From Streptomyces sp. HUAS ZL42 (GTDB lineage: Bacteria; Actinomycetota; Actinomycetes; Streptomycetales; Streptomycetaceae): 64,000 nucleotides of DNA. The notes below the pieces were generated by a model. That model ran no database searches, was not told the DNA's origin, and was given only the letters and a program-made list of their open reading frames with translations. Location: NCBI RefSeq assembly GCF_040782645.1, contig NZ_CP160403.1:1-64000 (forward strand), in the 5' to 3' direction. Positions within the stretch are counted from its first letter, which is position 1. Each line of letters begins with the position of its first letter. Position numbers and translations under genes: made by a program. Of this stretch, positions 63,595 to 64,000 are shown piece after piece.

Positions 63595-64000
63595 TCAGGA
63601 CGTCAGGAGGTCCTCACCCTCGCGGGCGTCGAGGCGTCCGAGGATGTCCTGCACGGTGGTGTCCCGAGCCAGCTGGGAGTCCAGGGAGGGCGCGACGAGA
63701 CCCCGGAGCCTGGAGACCCCAGCCCACCTACGGGGGCGGAACACCCGGGGATTCCTCCGGCGCAGGCCGTCGACGATCGCTCCGGCCGCTTCCTCGGGGC
63801 TGATCCGCTTGCGCAGGAACCTCGGCTGAGTGTCGAGGAGAGCCTGGGCCGCCGGGTCCTCGTCGACGCTCTGCCGAATCATGTCCGTGTTGATCATCGC
63901 GAAGTACGCCGTGGTGACACTGATGCCATAACGCGCCAGCTCGACCCGTAGTCCGCGCCCGAGCTGCTCGACCGCAGCCTTGCTCATCGCGTAGGGGATC
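63595..64000 (-). CDS. Short-chain dehydrogenase/reductase, partial at window edge
   Basis: The C-terminal 134 residues are present, and the gene continues beyond the window. The catalytic Tyr/Lys are in IPYAMSKAAVEQLGRGLRVE; the tail NPRVFRPRRWAGVSRLRGLV matches the SDR at 56735. The frame stays open to the last base. Confidence 0.8.
   Translation of the reverse strand, partial: IPYAMSKAAVEQLGRGLRVELARYGISVTTAYFAMINTDMIRQSVDEDPAAQALLDTQPRFLRKRISPEEAAGAIVDGLRRRNPRVFRPRRWAGVSRLRGLVAPSLDSQLARDTTVQDILGRLDAREGEDLLTS

Overview
The window is high-GC DNA from an actinobacterium, almost certainly a Streptomyces. It has GTG/TTG starts with AGGAGG ribosome sites, WhiJ-type regulator/DUF397/ATPase clusters, a sortase substrate ending in LAETG, a Ku/ATP-ligase pair, and Streptomyces-type transposases. 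The left edge carries three tandem hairpins like those of Streptomyces telomeres, followed at once by a helicase of the TtrA type. The window therefore probably starts at or very near the end of a linear chromosome or linear plasmid. The density of broken genes and insertion-sequence debris fits a chromosome arm.

Layout. 0-3 kb: hairpins, promoter and a frameshifted helicase. 3-4.6 kb: a FitA/VapB-like antitoxin gene split by a 1.33-kb element with inverted repeats that carries one unknown gene. 4.6-10 kb: an IS630 copy inserted in the stop codon of the last gene of a Tn554-like tri-gene recombinase module. 10-14 kb: a 235-bp MITE and a large PAS/kinase/receiver/SpoIIE protein. 14-17 kb: an IS5 remnant and an HTH-coiled-coil-HEAT-repeat protein with a decayed 3' end. 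17.6-19.9 kb: an ISL3 element with a passenger gene. 20-25 kb: IS4 debris and a WhiJ-like cluster. 25-30 kb: a ribose-type sugar ABC transporter behind a ruined oxidoreductase gene. 30-33 kb: debris and small membrane proteins. 33-43.7 kb: a PTS/amino-sugar locus (EIIB, EIIA, HAD, two Gfo/Idh oxidoreductases, GntR, EIIC, HPr, EI, deaminase, ROK kinase). 44-55 kb: regulators, a methyltransferase, Ku and ligase, an ANTAR protein, IS copies and a surface protein. 55.7-64 kb: an alpha/beta-hydrolase/SDR/TetR redox cluster with gene fragments.

The most coherent system is the regulon around the GntR protein at 36729-37457. Five copies of an operator built on ACTGGT-N4-ACCAG(T) lie ahead of the ABC operon (25218), the EIIB operon (36609), gntR itself (37495), the EIIC-HPr-EI-deaminase-kinase operon (37656), and an AT-rich stretch at 43.97 kb. 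This suggests one regulator controls an uptake-and-catabolism island that carries both an ABC importer and a complete private phosphotransferase chain.

A second theme is single-base frameshifts in otherwise intact genes (helicase, tnpB, kinase/phosphatase, ROK kinase, Ku, transposases, the 24.1-kb gene). Either the region is decaying or the sequence contains indel errors; the text alone cannot decide which.
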